19,867 nt of DNA from DATBMY01 sp036554605 (GTDB lineage: Bacteria; Acidobacteriota; Blastocatellia; UBA7656). The stretch covers positions 1 through 19,867 of the forward strand of contig DATBMY010000112.1 in NCBI GenBank assembly GCA_036554605.1, in the 5' to 3' direction. The notes under the pieces are model-generated. The model saw only the letters and a program-made list of their open reading frames with translations. It did no database searches and was not told where the DNA came from. Shown here in pieces: positions 1 to 6,454 of the stretch (position 1 is the first letter of the stretch; the number at the start of each line of letters is the position of its first letter). The translations under genes and the position numbers were made by a program.

Positions 1-1
1 C

Positions 2-93
2 CTAGCCGGTCGCGTCACAGAGATACCAGAAGCATTCCTAAGCTCTGAAGCAGTAACAGCTACTTCACTTGCAGATCGGCTTAACAGAGAATA
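2..93 (+). pseudogene. 3'-interrupted fragment of an unidentified native gene
   Basis: Frame 2 is open from the window edge to base 93, where the IS3 element begins. Reading on into the IS reaches a TGA at 107-109. The translation starts LAGRVTEIPEAF and ends ADRLNREY, an ordinary soluble-protein composition, and it contains an ATA isoleucine codon as the native genes do. I infer that this is the interior or distal part of a gene cut by the IS insertion. I do not recognise the family from about 30 residues, and no obvious continuation follows the IS after base 1371. Confidence 0.4.
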
Positions 94-128
94 TGAACTG
101 CACCCTTGAATGAGACAAAGAGTTAAGC
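94..128 (+). repeat. Left terminal inverted repeat of the IS3 element
   Basis: The 35-bp arm starts TGAACTGCACCC and ends GAGTTAAGC. It matches the reverse complement of 1337-1371 at 29 of 35 positions. The mismatches are at arm positions 5, 8, 13, 17, 25 and 26, and the innermost nine bases are identical. Confidence 0.92.
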
Positions 129-155
129 TTCCATAGTAACCATGGAGGCTACTCG

Positions 156-476
156 ATGACTCTGAAACACCGTCGCAAATTCACCCGTGAGTTCAAGCTT
201 CAAGTCCTGGCCGAGATTACCGCCGGCAAATCGGTCGCCCAAGCAGCGAGAGAACACCAACTTCATCCGACACTCATTGGCCGATGGCAGAAACAACATC
301 GCCAGTATCAGCATCACGCCTTTGCCGGCAACGGTCGGGCTTACACCGATGAAGCTCGCATCGCGGAACTCGAACGCATGGTCGGGCGTCTGACCATGGA
401 AAATGACCTCTTAAAAAAAGCCTTGCAGCGGCTCGAAGCGCTTTCGCATCCACAGACCAACAATGGAGGCAAGTAA
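156..476 (+). CDS. IS3-family transposase OrfA (helix-turn-helix subunit)
   Basis: The 106-residue protein has the IS3 OrfA plan. The N-terminal helix-turn-helix (about residues 8-50, including REFKLQVLAEI and the recognition segment TLIGRWQKQ) binds the terminal repeats. A leucine-zipper-like coiled coil follows (about 68-95, ARIAELERMVGRLTMEN then LLKKALQRL) for oligomerisation. The ATG at 156 is preceded by GGAGG at 144-148 with a 7-nt gap. The stop overlaps the orfB start as TAATG. An A7 run near the end could also give a frameshifted OrfAB fusion. No ATA codons are used, unlike native genes. Confidence 0.92.
   Translation: MTLKHRRKFTREFKLQVLAEITAGKSVAQAAREHQLHPTLIGRWQKQHRQYQHHAFAGNGRAYTDEARIAELERMVGRLTMENDLLKKALQRLEALSHPQTNNGGK
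413..419 (+). promoter_or_regulatory. Putative -1 ribosomal frameshift site (A AAA AAA)
   Basis: Seven consecutive A residues are read in the orfA frame as A-AAA-AAA, which fits the X-XXY-YYZ slippery heptamer. The -1 frame is the orfB frame and is open without a stop from here to the orfB ATG at 476, so slippage would yield one OrfAB fusion transposase. IS3-family elements commonly use such A-rich sites. I did not model a downstream stimulatory structure. Confidence 0.6.
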
Positions 477-1342
477 TGCGCAACCTCACCGCACAACTTC
501 TCACCGCCGAGATGGCCTTGCCCCTCGTCTCAGTATTGGAGACCTTGGCGCTGTCACGCGCCACACATTACCGTCATCTGGCAAGCCCCGCGCCCGCAGA
601 CCCGGATATGGAGTTGCGTGACCACATTCAGCGCCTCGCCTTGCAATGGCCGCAGTATGGCTATCGCTGCATCACGGCTGAGCTTCGTCGCCAGGGTGTC
701 CAAGCCAATCACAAGCGGGTACTTCGCCTGATGCGCGAGGATAACCTGCTGTGTCTGCGCAAGCGCCGCTTCATCTCCACGACCGATTCGCGCCACTGGC
801 TGACAATTTACCCGAACCTGGTTCCGGAGTTGATGCTGTCTGGGATCAACCAGCTATGGGTTGCTGACATCACCTACATCCGCCTGCTGCGAGAGTTCGT
901 TTACCTGGCGGTGATTTTGGATGCCTACAGCCGTCGCTGCATCGGCTGGGCATTAGAACCTTACTTGGAAGCGGAACTCGCAGTTGAAGCTCTGCGGATG
1001 GCATTGGGAGAGCGAAGGGTTGAAGCGGGCCTTGTGCATCACTCTGATCGAGGCGTGCAGTATGCCTCATCGGCTTATACGGAGTTACTCAAAGAGCGAG
1101 GCATCCGCATCAGCATGTCAAGGCGAGGCAACCCTTATGACAACGCGCAGGCGGAGCGCTTCATGAGAACGTTGAAGTATGAAGAAGTCTATCTCTTCGA
1201 GTATGAGACGATGGCAGAAGCACGAGCACGGATCAGTCATTTCCTCGAAGAGGTGTATAATCAGAAGCGGTTGCACTCGGCGATTGGCTACGTGCCGCCA
1301 GCAGAGTACGAGCAACAGCTTTGTCAAACAACCGATGCTTAA
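476..1342 (+). CDS. IS3-family transposase OrfB (DDE integrase-type catalytic subunit)
   Basis: The 288-residue protein has an N-terminal HTH_21-like region (about residues 45-85, with QYGYRCITAEL) and then an rve-type RNase H-fold catalytic core. The DDE residues are visible as D in LWVADITYIR, D in HHSDRGVQYAS and E in NAQAERFMRTLKYEEV. The C-terminus has the family sequence YNQKRLHSAIGYVPPAEYE. It has its own Shine-Dalgarno GGAGG (465-469, 6-nt gap) and an ATG overlapping the orfA stop (TAATG), so translation by coupling as well as by frameshift is possible. The frame is full length and undamaged. Confidence 0.95.
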   Translation: MRNLTAQLLTAEMALPLVSVLETLALSRATHYRHLASPAPADPDMELRDHIQRLALQWPQYGYRCITAELRRQGVQANHKRVLRLMREDNLLCLRKRRFISTTDSRHWLTIYPNLVPELMLSGINQLWVADITYIRLLREFVYLAVILDAYSRRCIGWALEPYLEAELAVEALRMALGERRVEAGLVHHSDRGVQYASSAYTELLKERGIRISMSRRGNPYDNAQAERFMRTLKYEEVYLFEYETMAEARARISHFLEEVYNQKRLHSAIGYVPPAEYEQQLCQTTDA

Positions 1343-1371
1343 CTCCCTGTCTCAATCAGGGGTTCACTTCA
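1337..1371 (-). repeat. Right terminal inverted repeat of the IS3 element
   Basis: Read inward on the minus strand, this arm starts TGAAGTGAACCC and ends GAGTTAAGC, pairing with the left arm at 94-128. It includes the TAA stop codon of orfB (1340-1342). Confidence 0.92.
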
Positions 1372-1616
1372 GACGTCCCACACGACCTTAACACCGCACG
1401 CAAAGTAGTCTGCGCGTTTGTTCGAAAGCTCCGCCTCCGCCTTCGGACCTCGCCCAGGTCGAGGCAAAGCTCACCTGGGAATGTGCCACGCAAGAAAGTA
1501 AACCCGATTCTCCGAAGTCACCGGGCGCGACCTAACAGAGCACGCTCGACGCGGAGATGGTGAAGCGAGCATCGCACGTTCTGGCGAAGGCGGAGACGAG
1601 GGCTTTCGTCCTCCTG
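1372..1616. other. Noncoding spacer with nested inverted repeats
   Basis: I see no convincing gene between the IS and the hydrolase stop. The stretch holds perfect 7-bp inverted repeats nested within each other: CTTCGGA (1441-1447) with TCCGAAG (1511-1517), and inside them CCCAGGT (1453-1459) with ACCTGGG (1473-1479). CCTCG/CGAGG (1448-1452/1460-1464) could form a competing hairpin. An open frame from the IS end to base 1563 is arginine-rich and low in complexity, so I left it out. Confidence 0.4.
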
Positions 1617-2471
1617 TCACGCCGAGGCGCTATCGCTTGCGCCAGCGAGGAACGCGAGCAGATCCGCGTTGATCTGGTCCTTGTGCGTAGAGCACATGCC
1701 GTGCGGCAGCCCCGGATAGTAGATTTCAACGGCCCCCTTGATGAGCTTGGCCGACTTCCGCGACGAAATGTTGATCGGCACGATCTGATCGTCCTCGCCG
1801 TGCATGAGCAGAGTCGGGACATCGAACTTCTTCAGGTCGTCGTGGAATTCGGTCTCCGAGAATGCCTTGACGCATTCATACAAGTTCTTGAAGCCGCCCT
1901 GCATGCACACGAGGAAGAACTGGTCCAGGAGACCCTGCGAGACCTTAGCCCCCGGGCGATTGGCGCCATAGAATGGGACCGCGAACTCCTTGTAAAACTG
2001 CGCACAATCATTGACGAGCGAGGTCCGTATCCCGTCTAACTCTTCGATCGGCAAACCCTCAGGATTGGTCGGCGACTTCACGAGGCCCGGCGGCACCGCG
2101 GCGATCAGCACGACCTTCGAGACGCGCTTCGTACCGTGCCGACCGATGTAGCGGGTGACCTCGCCGCCGCCCGTCGAGTGGGCGACGTGAATCGCATCCT
2201 TGAGGTCGAGCGCTTCGACGAGCGCCGCGAGGTCGTCGGCGTACGTGTCCATGTCGTTGCCGTGCGACGGCTGGCTCGAGCGGCCATGGCCGCGCCGGTC
2301 ATGTGCGATACAGCGAAATCCCCGGGAGGCCAGAAAGAACATCTGGTCTTCGAAGGCGTCCGCCGAGAGCGGCCATCCATGGCTGAAGACGACGGGCTGA
2401 CCCTCGCCCCAGTCCTTGTAGTAGAGATCGATCCTGGCTCCGTTCTCCTCACCGACGTTCACGTATGGCAT
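1617..2471 (-). CDS. Alpha/beta hydrolase, non-heme chloroperoxidase-like
   Basis: The 284-residue alpha/beta hydrolase closely resembles cofactor-free haloperoxidase/esterases. The oxyanion-loop HGWP motif is at residues 31-34, and HDRRGHGRSSQ follows at 58-67. The nucleophile Ser99 sits in AHSTGGGEVTRYIGRHG, Asp228 in HGEDDQIVP and His257 in LPHGM, spaced as in the characterised bacterial enzymes. The nucleophile elbow starts with Ala rather than the usual Gly. No signal peptide is seen, so it is probably cytoplasmic. The substrate is unknown; esterase or perhydrolase activity is typical of the family. The start is supported by AGGAG about 8 nt upstream. Only one of 13 Ile codons is ATA, in contrast with neighbouring native genes, which suggests acquisition. 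Confidence 0.92.
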   Translation of the reverse strand: MPYVNVGEENGARIDLYYKDWGEGQPVVFSHGWPLSADAFEDQMFFLASRGFRCIAHDRRGHGRSSQPSHGNDMDTYADDLAALVEALDLKDAIHVAHSTGGGEVTRYIGRHGTKRVSKVVLIAAVPPGLVKSPTNPEGLPIEELDGIRTSLVNDCAQFYKEFAVPFYGANRPGAKVSQGLLDQFFLVCMQGGFKNLYECVKAFSETEFHDDLKKFDVPTLLMHGEDDQIVPINISSRKSAKLIKGAVEIYYPGLPHGMCSTHKDQINADLLAFLAGASDSASA

Positions 2472-2618
2472 TGGAATACTCCTTTCGTTTCTTGGCAGTT
2501 GCTAGATCCGGCCTTCACGGGCCGATTCGAAGCGATTCGTCGTGTCCTTTCGGAGGCGGTGCACCGCTAAAGCATAGATGGGCCGTGTCCGATATTCAAG
2601 GTCGGGGGACGTGCCGCC

Positions 2619-2729
2619 ATGACGGCATCCGCCGCGAGCGCATTGCTCGACCTGAATCCGGCGCTCGCCCTCGCCCGCCGCGCCGAACTCGGGCGCGAGT
2701 TGCCCGAATTCGGCGCCCTGGTCGCCTGA
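2619..2729 (+). CDS. Possible 36-residue ORF or gene remnant
   Basis: The ATG at 2619 opens a short frame ending in TGA at 2727-2729. The product starts MTASAASALLDLNPALALARR and ends with PEFGALVA. The composition is that of an alpha-helical protein rich in Ala and Leu, and codon use is strongly GC-biased like the adjacent hydrolase. There is no clear ribosome binding site. It may be the end of a decayed gene or chance; I do not recognise a family. Confidence 0.2.
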   Translation: MTASAASALLDLNPALALARRAELGRELPEFGALVA

Positions 2730-2848
2730 AATTATTCACTGGTGCCCTCTATGTGCGTAGCCCTAGCAACCTCTGAACCCTATCCCCTGAAAATAGTATT
2801 GATCGCCCTGTATTTCTGTAGTACGCTTCGCGCGGAATCAAGCACAAT

Positions 2849-2887
2849 AGCCCCCGCTGTGGCAAAGACCCGGCGGGCTTTTTATTT
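2849..2887 (+). terminator. Terminator-like hairpin directly before the pilus ATPase start
   Basis: AGCCC (2849-2853) pairs with GGGCT (2875-2879), and GCTG (2856-2859) pairs with CGGC (2871-2874, one G-U), leaving a two-C bulge and an 11-nt loop. The tail TTTTTATTT (2879-2887) follows. The ribosome binding site GGAG (2888-2891) begins on the very next base. This is either an upstream terminator or an attenuator for the pilus ATPase gene. The stem is modest, so the call is tentative. Confidence 0.5.
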
Positions 2888-2898
2888 GGAGTCGAACG

Positions 2899-3981
2899 AT
2901 GAATTCCGATACTTTTAACCAGTTTCTGACGGTCGCGGTCCAGAACAAAGCTTCCGACGTGCATCTTCAAGTGGGAGAGCACCCGCTGTTTCGCATCAAC
3001 GGACAGCTCGCGCAGGTGAAGTACCACCCGCTCACCTCCGACGAGATGATAGAAATAGTGCGCACGCTTGCGGGCGAGCAGCGCTTCGACTCGCGCTTTG
3101 CGGGCGAGGACGAATTCGACGTTTCTTACGAGATACCAACCGTCGGGCGGTTCCGCGCAAACATCTTCAAGCAGCGCGCCAAGTACGGGGCAGTGCTGCG
3201 CGTCGTGCCACTTGAGATAAAGACGTTTGAAGATTTGCACCTCCCTCAGGTTCTCGAGAAGATAGCCAACTTGCGTCGCGGACTGGTGCTGGCTTCGGGC
3301 GCAACCGGCAACGGCAAGTCGACGACCATCGCCGCCATCATCGAACATATCAATCGCACCCGAAAGGCGCACGTCGTTTCGATAGAGGATCCTATTGAGT
3401 TTTTATTCAAGAATCGTATGGCCGTCATATCGCAGCGAGAGGTGGGGACCGACACCGGCAGTTTCAAATCCGCGCTGCACGCGGCGCTTCGCCAGGACCC
3501 GGACGTGATAGTTGTCGGCGAGATGCGCGACCGCGAGACGGTCGACATCGCCATGAAGGCCGCCGAGACCGGCCACCTCGTTATATCGACCATCCACACC
3601 CCCGATGCGCAGGGCACGATCAATCGCCTTATAAGCTTCTTCCCGACCGAAGAACAGCCCGTTGTCCGCACGCGCATAGCGCAGAATCTCATGGCGGTCA
3701 TCAGCCTGCGGCTTCTTGCAAGCTGCAACGGCAAGGGACGCTTGCCCGCGGTCGAAGTGATGCTCGTGACCCGCAGCATCGAAGAATGCATTCGCAATCC
3801 CGAAAAGACCTCGGAGATCGGACAGTACATGCAGAAGGCTCGCGAGATCGGCATGCAGACCTTCGACCAGCATCTTGTCGAGATGGTGCGTGATGGCCAG
3901 GTTTCGATTGAAACGGCCAAGCTCGCCGCGACCAACCCGGCCGAGATAGAACTGATGCTTACGCTTGAAAACGCGGTCTAG
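2899..3981 (+). CDS. pilT: PilT/PilU-type type IV pilus retraction ATPase
   Basis: This 360-residue secretion-superfamily ATPase should power retraction of type IV pili from the cytoplasmic side. The N-terminal PAS-like half (1-115) contains ASDVHLQVGEHP. The RecA-like core has Walker A GATGNGKST (134-142), the Asp box SIEDPIEF (161-168), Walker B DPDVIVVGEMRD (200-211) and the His box TGHLVISTIHT (224-234). The PilT retraction motif AIRNLIRE is not intact: the equivalent region reads EECIRNPEKTSEI (296-307). The following GMQTFDQ (318-324) is PilU-like, so PilU is an alternative name. GGAG sits 7 nt before the ATG. No other pilus gene is in the window. Twelve of 28 Ile codons are ATA. Its stop overlaps that of the convergent hydrolase. 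Confidence 0.93.
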   Translation: MNSDTFNQFLTVAVQNKASDVHLQVGEHPLFRINGQLAQVKYHPLTSDEMIEIVRTLAGEQRFDSRFAGEDEFDVSYEIPTVGRFRANIFKQRAKYGAVLRVVPLEIKTFEDLHLPQVLEKIANLRRGLVLASGATGNGKSTTIAAIIEHINRTRKAHVVSIEDPIEFLFKNRMAVISQREVGTDTGSFKSALHAALRQDPDVIVVGEMRDRETVDIAMKAAETGHLVISTIHTPDAQGTINRLISFFPTEEQPVVRTRIAQNLMAVISLRLLASCNGKGRLPAVEVMLVTRSIEECIRNPEKTSEIGQYMQKAREIGMQTFDQHLVEMVRDGQVSIETAKLAATNPAEIELMLTLENAV

Positions 3982-4625
3982 GCAGGTTGCTCTTCATCAA
4001 CCGAAGAGATGTAACCGGTGACGACCCGCTCCAATTCCGGGAGGCGGTCTTCGAAGAAATGGCCCGCTCCCTCTATCACCTTCAGGAGCCTGGGGTCTTG
4101 CAAACCCTCCACGAATCTCTCTAAATCGGCGGGCGCGCCGAACTCGTCAAACTCACCCTGGACGAAGAGCTTGGGCTTGGGGCAGTCGACGACCTCGCTG
4201 AAATCGTATTTTGAAACCGGAACTCCCGCCGCTACAATCGCCCGCACGCGCGGGTCGGGGCACGCGGCGCGAAGCATCACCGCCGACCCGAACGAAAAGC
4301 CCGCCACCCAGACCGCGGCGTCGGGATATTTCTCTTCCACAAACTCGATGGCCGCGCGAAGATCATCCTGCTCGCCGCGTCCATGGTCATGCTCTCCGTG
4401 ACTGCGTCCCGCCCCTCGGAAATTGAACCTGAGCGTCGCAAATCCAGACTTCTCGAACGCCTTCGCTATACGGTAGACGACCTTGTTATGCATCGTGCCG
4501 CCGAAGAGAGGGTGCGGGTGGCATACGACGGCGACGCGCGAGACCGGAGAGTCGGGCTCTTTTAGTATCGCCTCGATGCGCCCGGCCGGGCCCTCGAAAA
4601 AGGTATTTCCGGTTAAATCGGTCAT
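3978..4625 (-). CDS. COG2945-type alpha/beta hydrolase
   Basis: The 215-residue protein belongs to the short, lidless alpha/beta hydrolases of the YpfH/COG2945 type. The diagnostic HPHPLFGGTMHNKV is at 36-49 and FNFRGAGRSHGEHDHGRGE at 67-85. The nucleophile Ser111 lies in GFSFGS, Asp160 in VQGEFDEF and His189 in GAGHFFEDRL, giving a complete catalytic triad. No signal peptide is visible. The activity is probably on small ester or thioester substrates, but the physiological substrate of this group is unknown. The start ATG has only a weak ribosome binding site. The TAG stop shares the palindrome CTAG with the pilus ATPase stop, so the two genes converge with a 4-bp overlap of ends. Confidence 0.9.
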   Translation of the reverse strand: MTDLTGNTFFEGPAGRIEAILKEPDSPVSRVAVVCHPHPLFGGTMHNKVVYRIAKAFEKSGFATLRFNFRGAGRSHGEHDHGRGEQDDLRAAIEFVEEKYPDAAVWVAGFSFGSAVMLRAACPDPRVRAIVAAGVPVSKYDFSEVVDCPKPKLFVQGEFDEFGAPADLERFVEGLQDPRLLKVIEGAGHFFEDRLPELERVVTGYISSVDEEQPA

Positions 4626-4662
4626 AGGCCTATGCTATCACGCGGCGGCGAAAGCGAGCGAG

Positions 4663-4691
4663 TTGACTAAGGCGAGCCGAGGTGCGATAAG
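4663..4691 (+). promoter_or_regulatory. Sigma70-like promoter for sixA-dinB
   Basis: The -35 hexamer TTGACT (4663-4668) and -10 hexamer GATAAG (4686-4691) are separated by 17 bp, with a TGC extended -10 (4683-4685). Transcription would start near 4698, giving a leader of under 20 nt that begins just before the ribosome binding site AAGGAGGGG (4701-4709). Confidence 0.5.
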
Positions 4692-4715
4692 ACATTTTGA
4701 AAGGAGGGGCGAAGA

Positions 4716-5228
4716 ATGAAGACTCTGTTATTGCTTCGCCATGCAAAATCGAGCTGGGATGACGCGGCGCTCAACGACTTTGATAGGCCGCTCGCCCAGC
4801 GCGGTCTCGGCGACGCGCCCAGAATGGGCCGGGCGCTTAGCGAGCGCGGCCCCGCGCCAGATCTGGTCATAAGCTCGCCCGCCGCCCGCGCGAGGCAAAC
4901 CGTGGAGCTGTTTCTGCAATCGTCGGGATACGACCTTGCGCCGCAATTCGACGGCAACATCTACGACGCATCGGCGGGCGAGCTGATGCGGTTGGTTCGC
5001 GAGCTGCCTGATAGCGCCGCGTGCGTGCTGCTGGTCGGGCATAATCCCGGATTTGAGTATCTGGCCAGTCGTCTTGCCGCAAAGCAGGTAAGGATGCCGA
5101 CCGCCGCGCTCGCGTGCATAGATCTGCCCGTAGAGAAATGGGAAGATGTGGAAGAGGAACAGGGACGACTTGCCTGGCATCTCGTCCCAAAGCAGCTTCA
5201 AGAAAGAGGCGAGGAGAAGCTTAAGTAA
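4716..5228 (+). CDS. sixA: SixA-family phosphohistidine phosphatase
   Basis: The 170-residue histidine phosphatase of the SixA branch starts MKTLLLLRHAKSSWDD, with the phospho-acceptor His9 in the RHAKS signature. The substrate-facing segment DFDRPLAQRG (21-30) follows, then DLVISSPAARARQTVEL (49-65) and the second catalytic His109 in LLVGHNPGFEYL. The length is typical of the compact SixA group. Known members remove phosphate from histidine in phosphorelay or PTS proteins; the target here is unknown. The strong ribosome binding site AGGAGG is 8 nt before the ATG. The stop overlaps the start of the next gene as TAATG, which indicates translational coupling. Confidence 0.93.
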   Translation: MKTLLLLRHAKSSWDDAALNDFDRPLAQRGLGDAPRMGRALSERGPAPDLVISSPAARARQTVELFLQSSGYDLAPQFDGNIYDASAGELMRLVRELPDSAACVLLVGHNPGFEYLASRLAAKQVRMPTAALACIDLPVEKWEDVEEEQGRLAWHLVPKQLQERGEEKLK

Positions 5229-5704
5229 TGGACGATTCAGTTTTGCGCAAACAGCTTGTCGATCTGTTAAGGGGCGGCCACGCGCACGTCGCGGTGAAGA
5301 GAGCCCTAACTGGTATCGCGCCCGAGATTCGCGCCGCTCACTTCGCCGACGGCGTGCATTCGATATGGGAGGAGCTTGAGCATATGCGAATCGCGCAGGA
5401 GGATATACTGCGCTACACGCTCGACAGCTCATGGCAATCTCCAGCGTGGCCCGCTGGCTACTGGCCCTCGCCCGCGGAGAAGATAAGCGATGCGATGTGG
5501 GAAGGCTCGATCGCTTCATTCCTGAGCGACCTCGATGAGGTCATAAGAATGGTTGAAGATCATTCGAGAGAGTTGACGGCCGAGATTCCGCACGGCGAAG
5601 GGCGAACCTATTTGCGACAGATACTGCTGGTCGCCGATCATAACGCCTATCACCTGGGCCAGATCGTGCAGGCTAGAAAAATCCTCAACAACTGGTCGCA
5701 GTAA
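5228..5704 (+). CDS. DinB-like metal-binding four-helix protein
   Basis: The 158-residue protein fits the DinB/YfiT-like putative metalloenzyme superfamily. It has VHSIWEELEHMRIAQEDIL (43-61), with a likely ligand His52, and DHNAYHLGQIVQARK (137-151), with His138 and His142, which completes the usual three-histidine metal site. Members include bacillithiol-related transferases and DNA-damage-induced proteins of unknown activity, so no reaction is assigned. The ATG overlaps the sixA stop by one base and probably depends on it for translation. A GC-rich hairpin (5715-5733) without a T-tract lies between this gene and the convergent TatT-like gene. Confidence 0.88.
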   Translation: MDDSVLRKQLVDLLRGGHAHVAVKRALTGIAPEIRAAHFADGVHSIWEELEHMRIAQEDILRYTLDSSWQSPAWPAGYWPSPAEKISDAMWEGSIASFLSDLDEVIRMVEDHSRELTAEIPHGEGRTYLRQILLVADHNAYHLGQIVQARKILNNWSQ

Positions 5705-5740
5705 GCGCGCCCGCGCCGGCCGGAAAGACCGGCTCGACTC

Positions 5741-6448
5741 TCAACCACCGGGCGGGCGCCGCGGGGCATTCAATCGTTCGAGCAGGGATCGAGCGATATT
5801 GCGATCGCGCTCGGATTCGTACTCCCATTCGGGGTCGTCCGGGAGCGAGAGGACCTGGCCGAGCAATGCTCTTGCGCGGTCGTGATCTCCTTCGTCGACC
5901 GCAAGCTCCGCCGCATAGACGAGCGTGACCGTGTTGGAAGGCGCGATGCTGAGCGCGCGGTCAAACAGGTCGCGGCTCAGCTTTCGATTTCCGCCGAGAA
6001 ACTTCGGCGCTTTGTGCTCGACGCGCGCAAGCACCCTGAGCGGCCCTGCTCCGTGATAAGCTTCCGATATCTGGCAGGCCATTTTTAATTCGCTCATCGC
6101 CCATCTGAGAGCGCGCGCGCCGCGAATGCCGCGAATAGACTCGGCGTACAAAGCCAGATTAACGCCGACCCAGAAATGTCCTTCGACCCGCCTGGGATTG
6201 AGCGCGACCGCTCGCTCACCGGCAGTAATGGCCGTGTGATAAAGATGGCGGCGCCCATCGATGGAGCTTGCCTCTTCGCCCAGAAAGAACATCGAGCGCG
6301 CAAGCCGCCACTGTATCTCATATTTTTCCGAGCCCGCGCGCGCGCCCGACAACACCATAACAGACTCTCGCACCGCGCCCGGGCGGGCCCGCTGCCTGTA
6401 TAGATCGTCCGCGCGACCAACTATCGCGAGTATGTCATCAGTTGGCAT
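5741..6448 (-). CDS. TatT-like helical-repeat protein (TPR)
   Basis: The 235-residue, helix-only protein has tetratricopeptide-like repeats. GHFWVGVNLALYAES (89-103) and LRVLARVEHKAPKFLGGNRKLS (about 137-158) are characteristic of the TatT component family of TRAP transporters and the related regulator-of-microtubule-dynamics repeat proteins. TatT proteins are periplasmic lipoproteins, but here no signal peptide or lipobox is present, so it is cytoplasmic or the true start differs. No ribosome binding site precedes the ATG. A repeat element begins within about 10 bp upstream and may have replaced the original leader. No TRAP permease gene is nearby. It ends convergent to the DinB-like gene. 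Confidence 0.75.
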   Translation of the reverse strand: MPTDDILAIVGRADDLYRQRARPGAVRESVMVLSGARAGSEKYEIQWRLARSMFFLGEEASSIDGRRHLYHTAITAGERAVALNPRRVEGHFWVGVNLALYAESIRGIRGARALRWAMSELKMACQISEAYHGAGPLRVLARVEHKAPKFLGGNRKLSRDLFDRALSIAPSNTVTLVYAAELAVDEGDHDRARALLGQVLSLPDDPEWEYESERDRNIARSLLERLNAPRRPPGG

Positions 6449-6454
6449 AGCTGT

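Larger units (their letters stand above)
94..1371 (+). mobile_element. Complete IS3-family insertion sequence (1278 bp)
   Basis: The element carries two overlapping transposase frames (orfA and orfB) between terminal inverted repeats whose outer ends begin TGAA, consistent with the usual IS3-family 5'-TG...CA-3' ends. The 35-bp arms (94-128 and 1337-1371) agree at 29 positions. The orfB stop codon lies inside the right arm. Both frames are intact, so the element looks recently active. The bases outside the ends (ATA before, GAC after) do not form the 3-5 bp duplication this family usually leaves. The subgroup cannot be fixed by eye. Confidence 0.93.
2472..2898. other. 427-bp spacer between the divergent hydrolase and pilus ATPase genes
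   Basis: The spacer should hold the promoters of both flanking genes, but I could not pick a convincing pair of hexamers. It contains a 36-codon open frame (2619-2729), the 11-mer CGCTAAAGCAT (2565-2575) that recurs in the palindromic repeat near 16850, and a terminator-like hairpin next to the downstream ribosome binding site. It looks like a junction between accessory and native DNA. Confidence 0.5.

Noticed and set aside
1595..1618. Hairpin after the chloroperoxidase-like hydrolase (GACGA/TCGTC) as its terminator
   Set aside because: The stem is short with a bulge and the following minus-strand bases are GC-rich, not U-rich.
2820..2899. c-di-GMP (GEMM-I type) riboswitch before the pilus ATPase gene
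   Set aside because: A GCAAAG-like stretch (2862-2867) is present, but the second conserved loop and the usual aptamer length before the terminator stem are missing.
3246..3935. Two long minus-strand frames opposite the pilus ATPase gene
   Set aside because: Both mirror conserved ATPase motifs on the other strand and have low-complexity Ser/Arg- or Ala-rich products.
5715..5733. Hairpin GCCGG/CCGGC between the DinB-like and TatT-like genes as a bidirectional terminator
   Set aside because: The stem is only about 5 bp and there is no T-tract on either strand.
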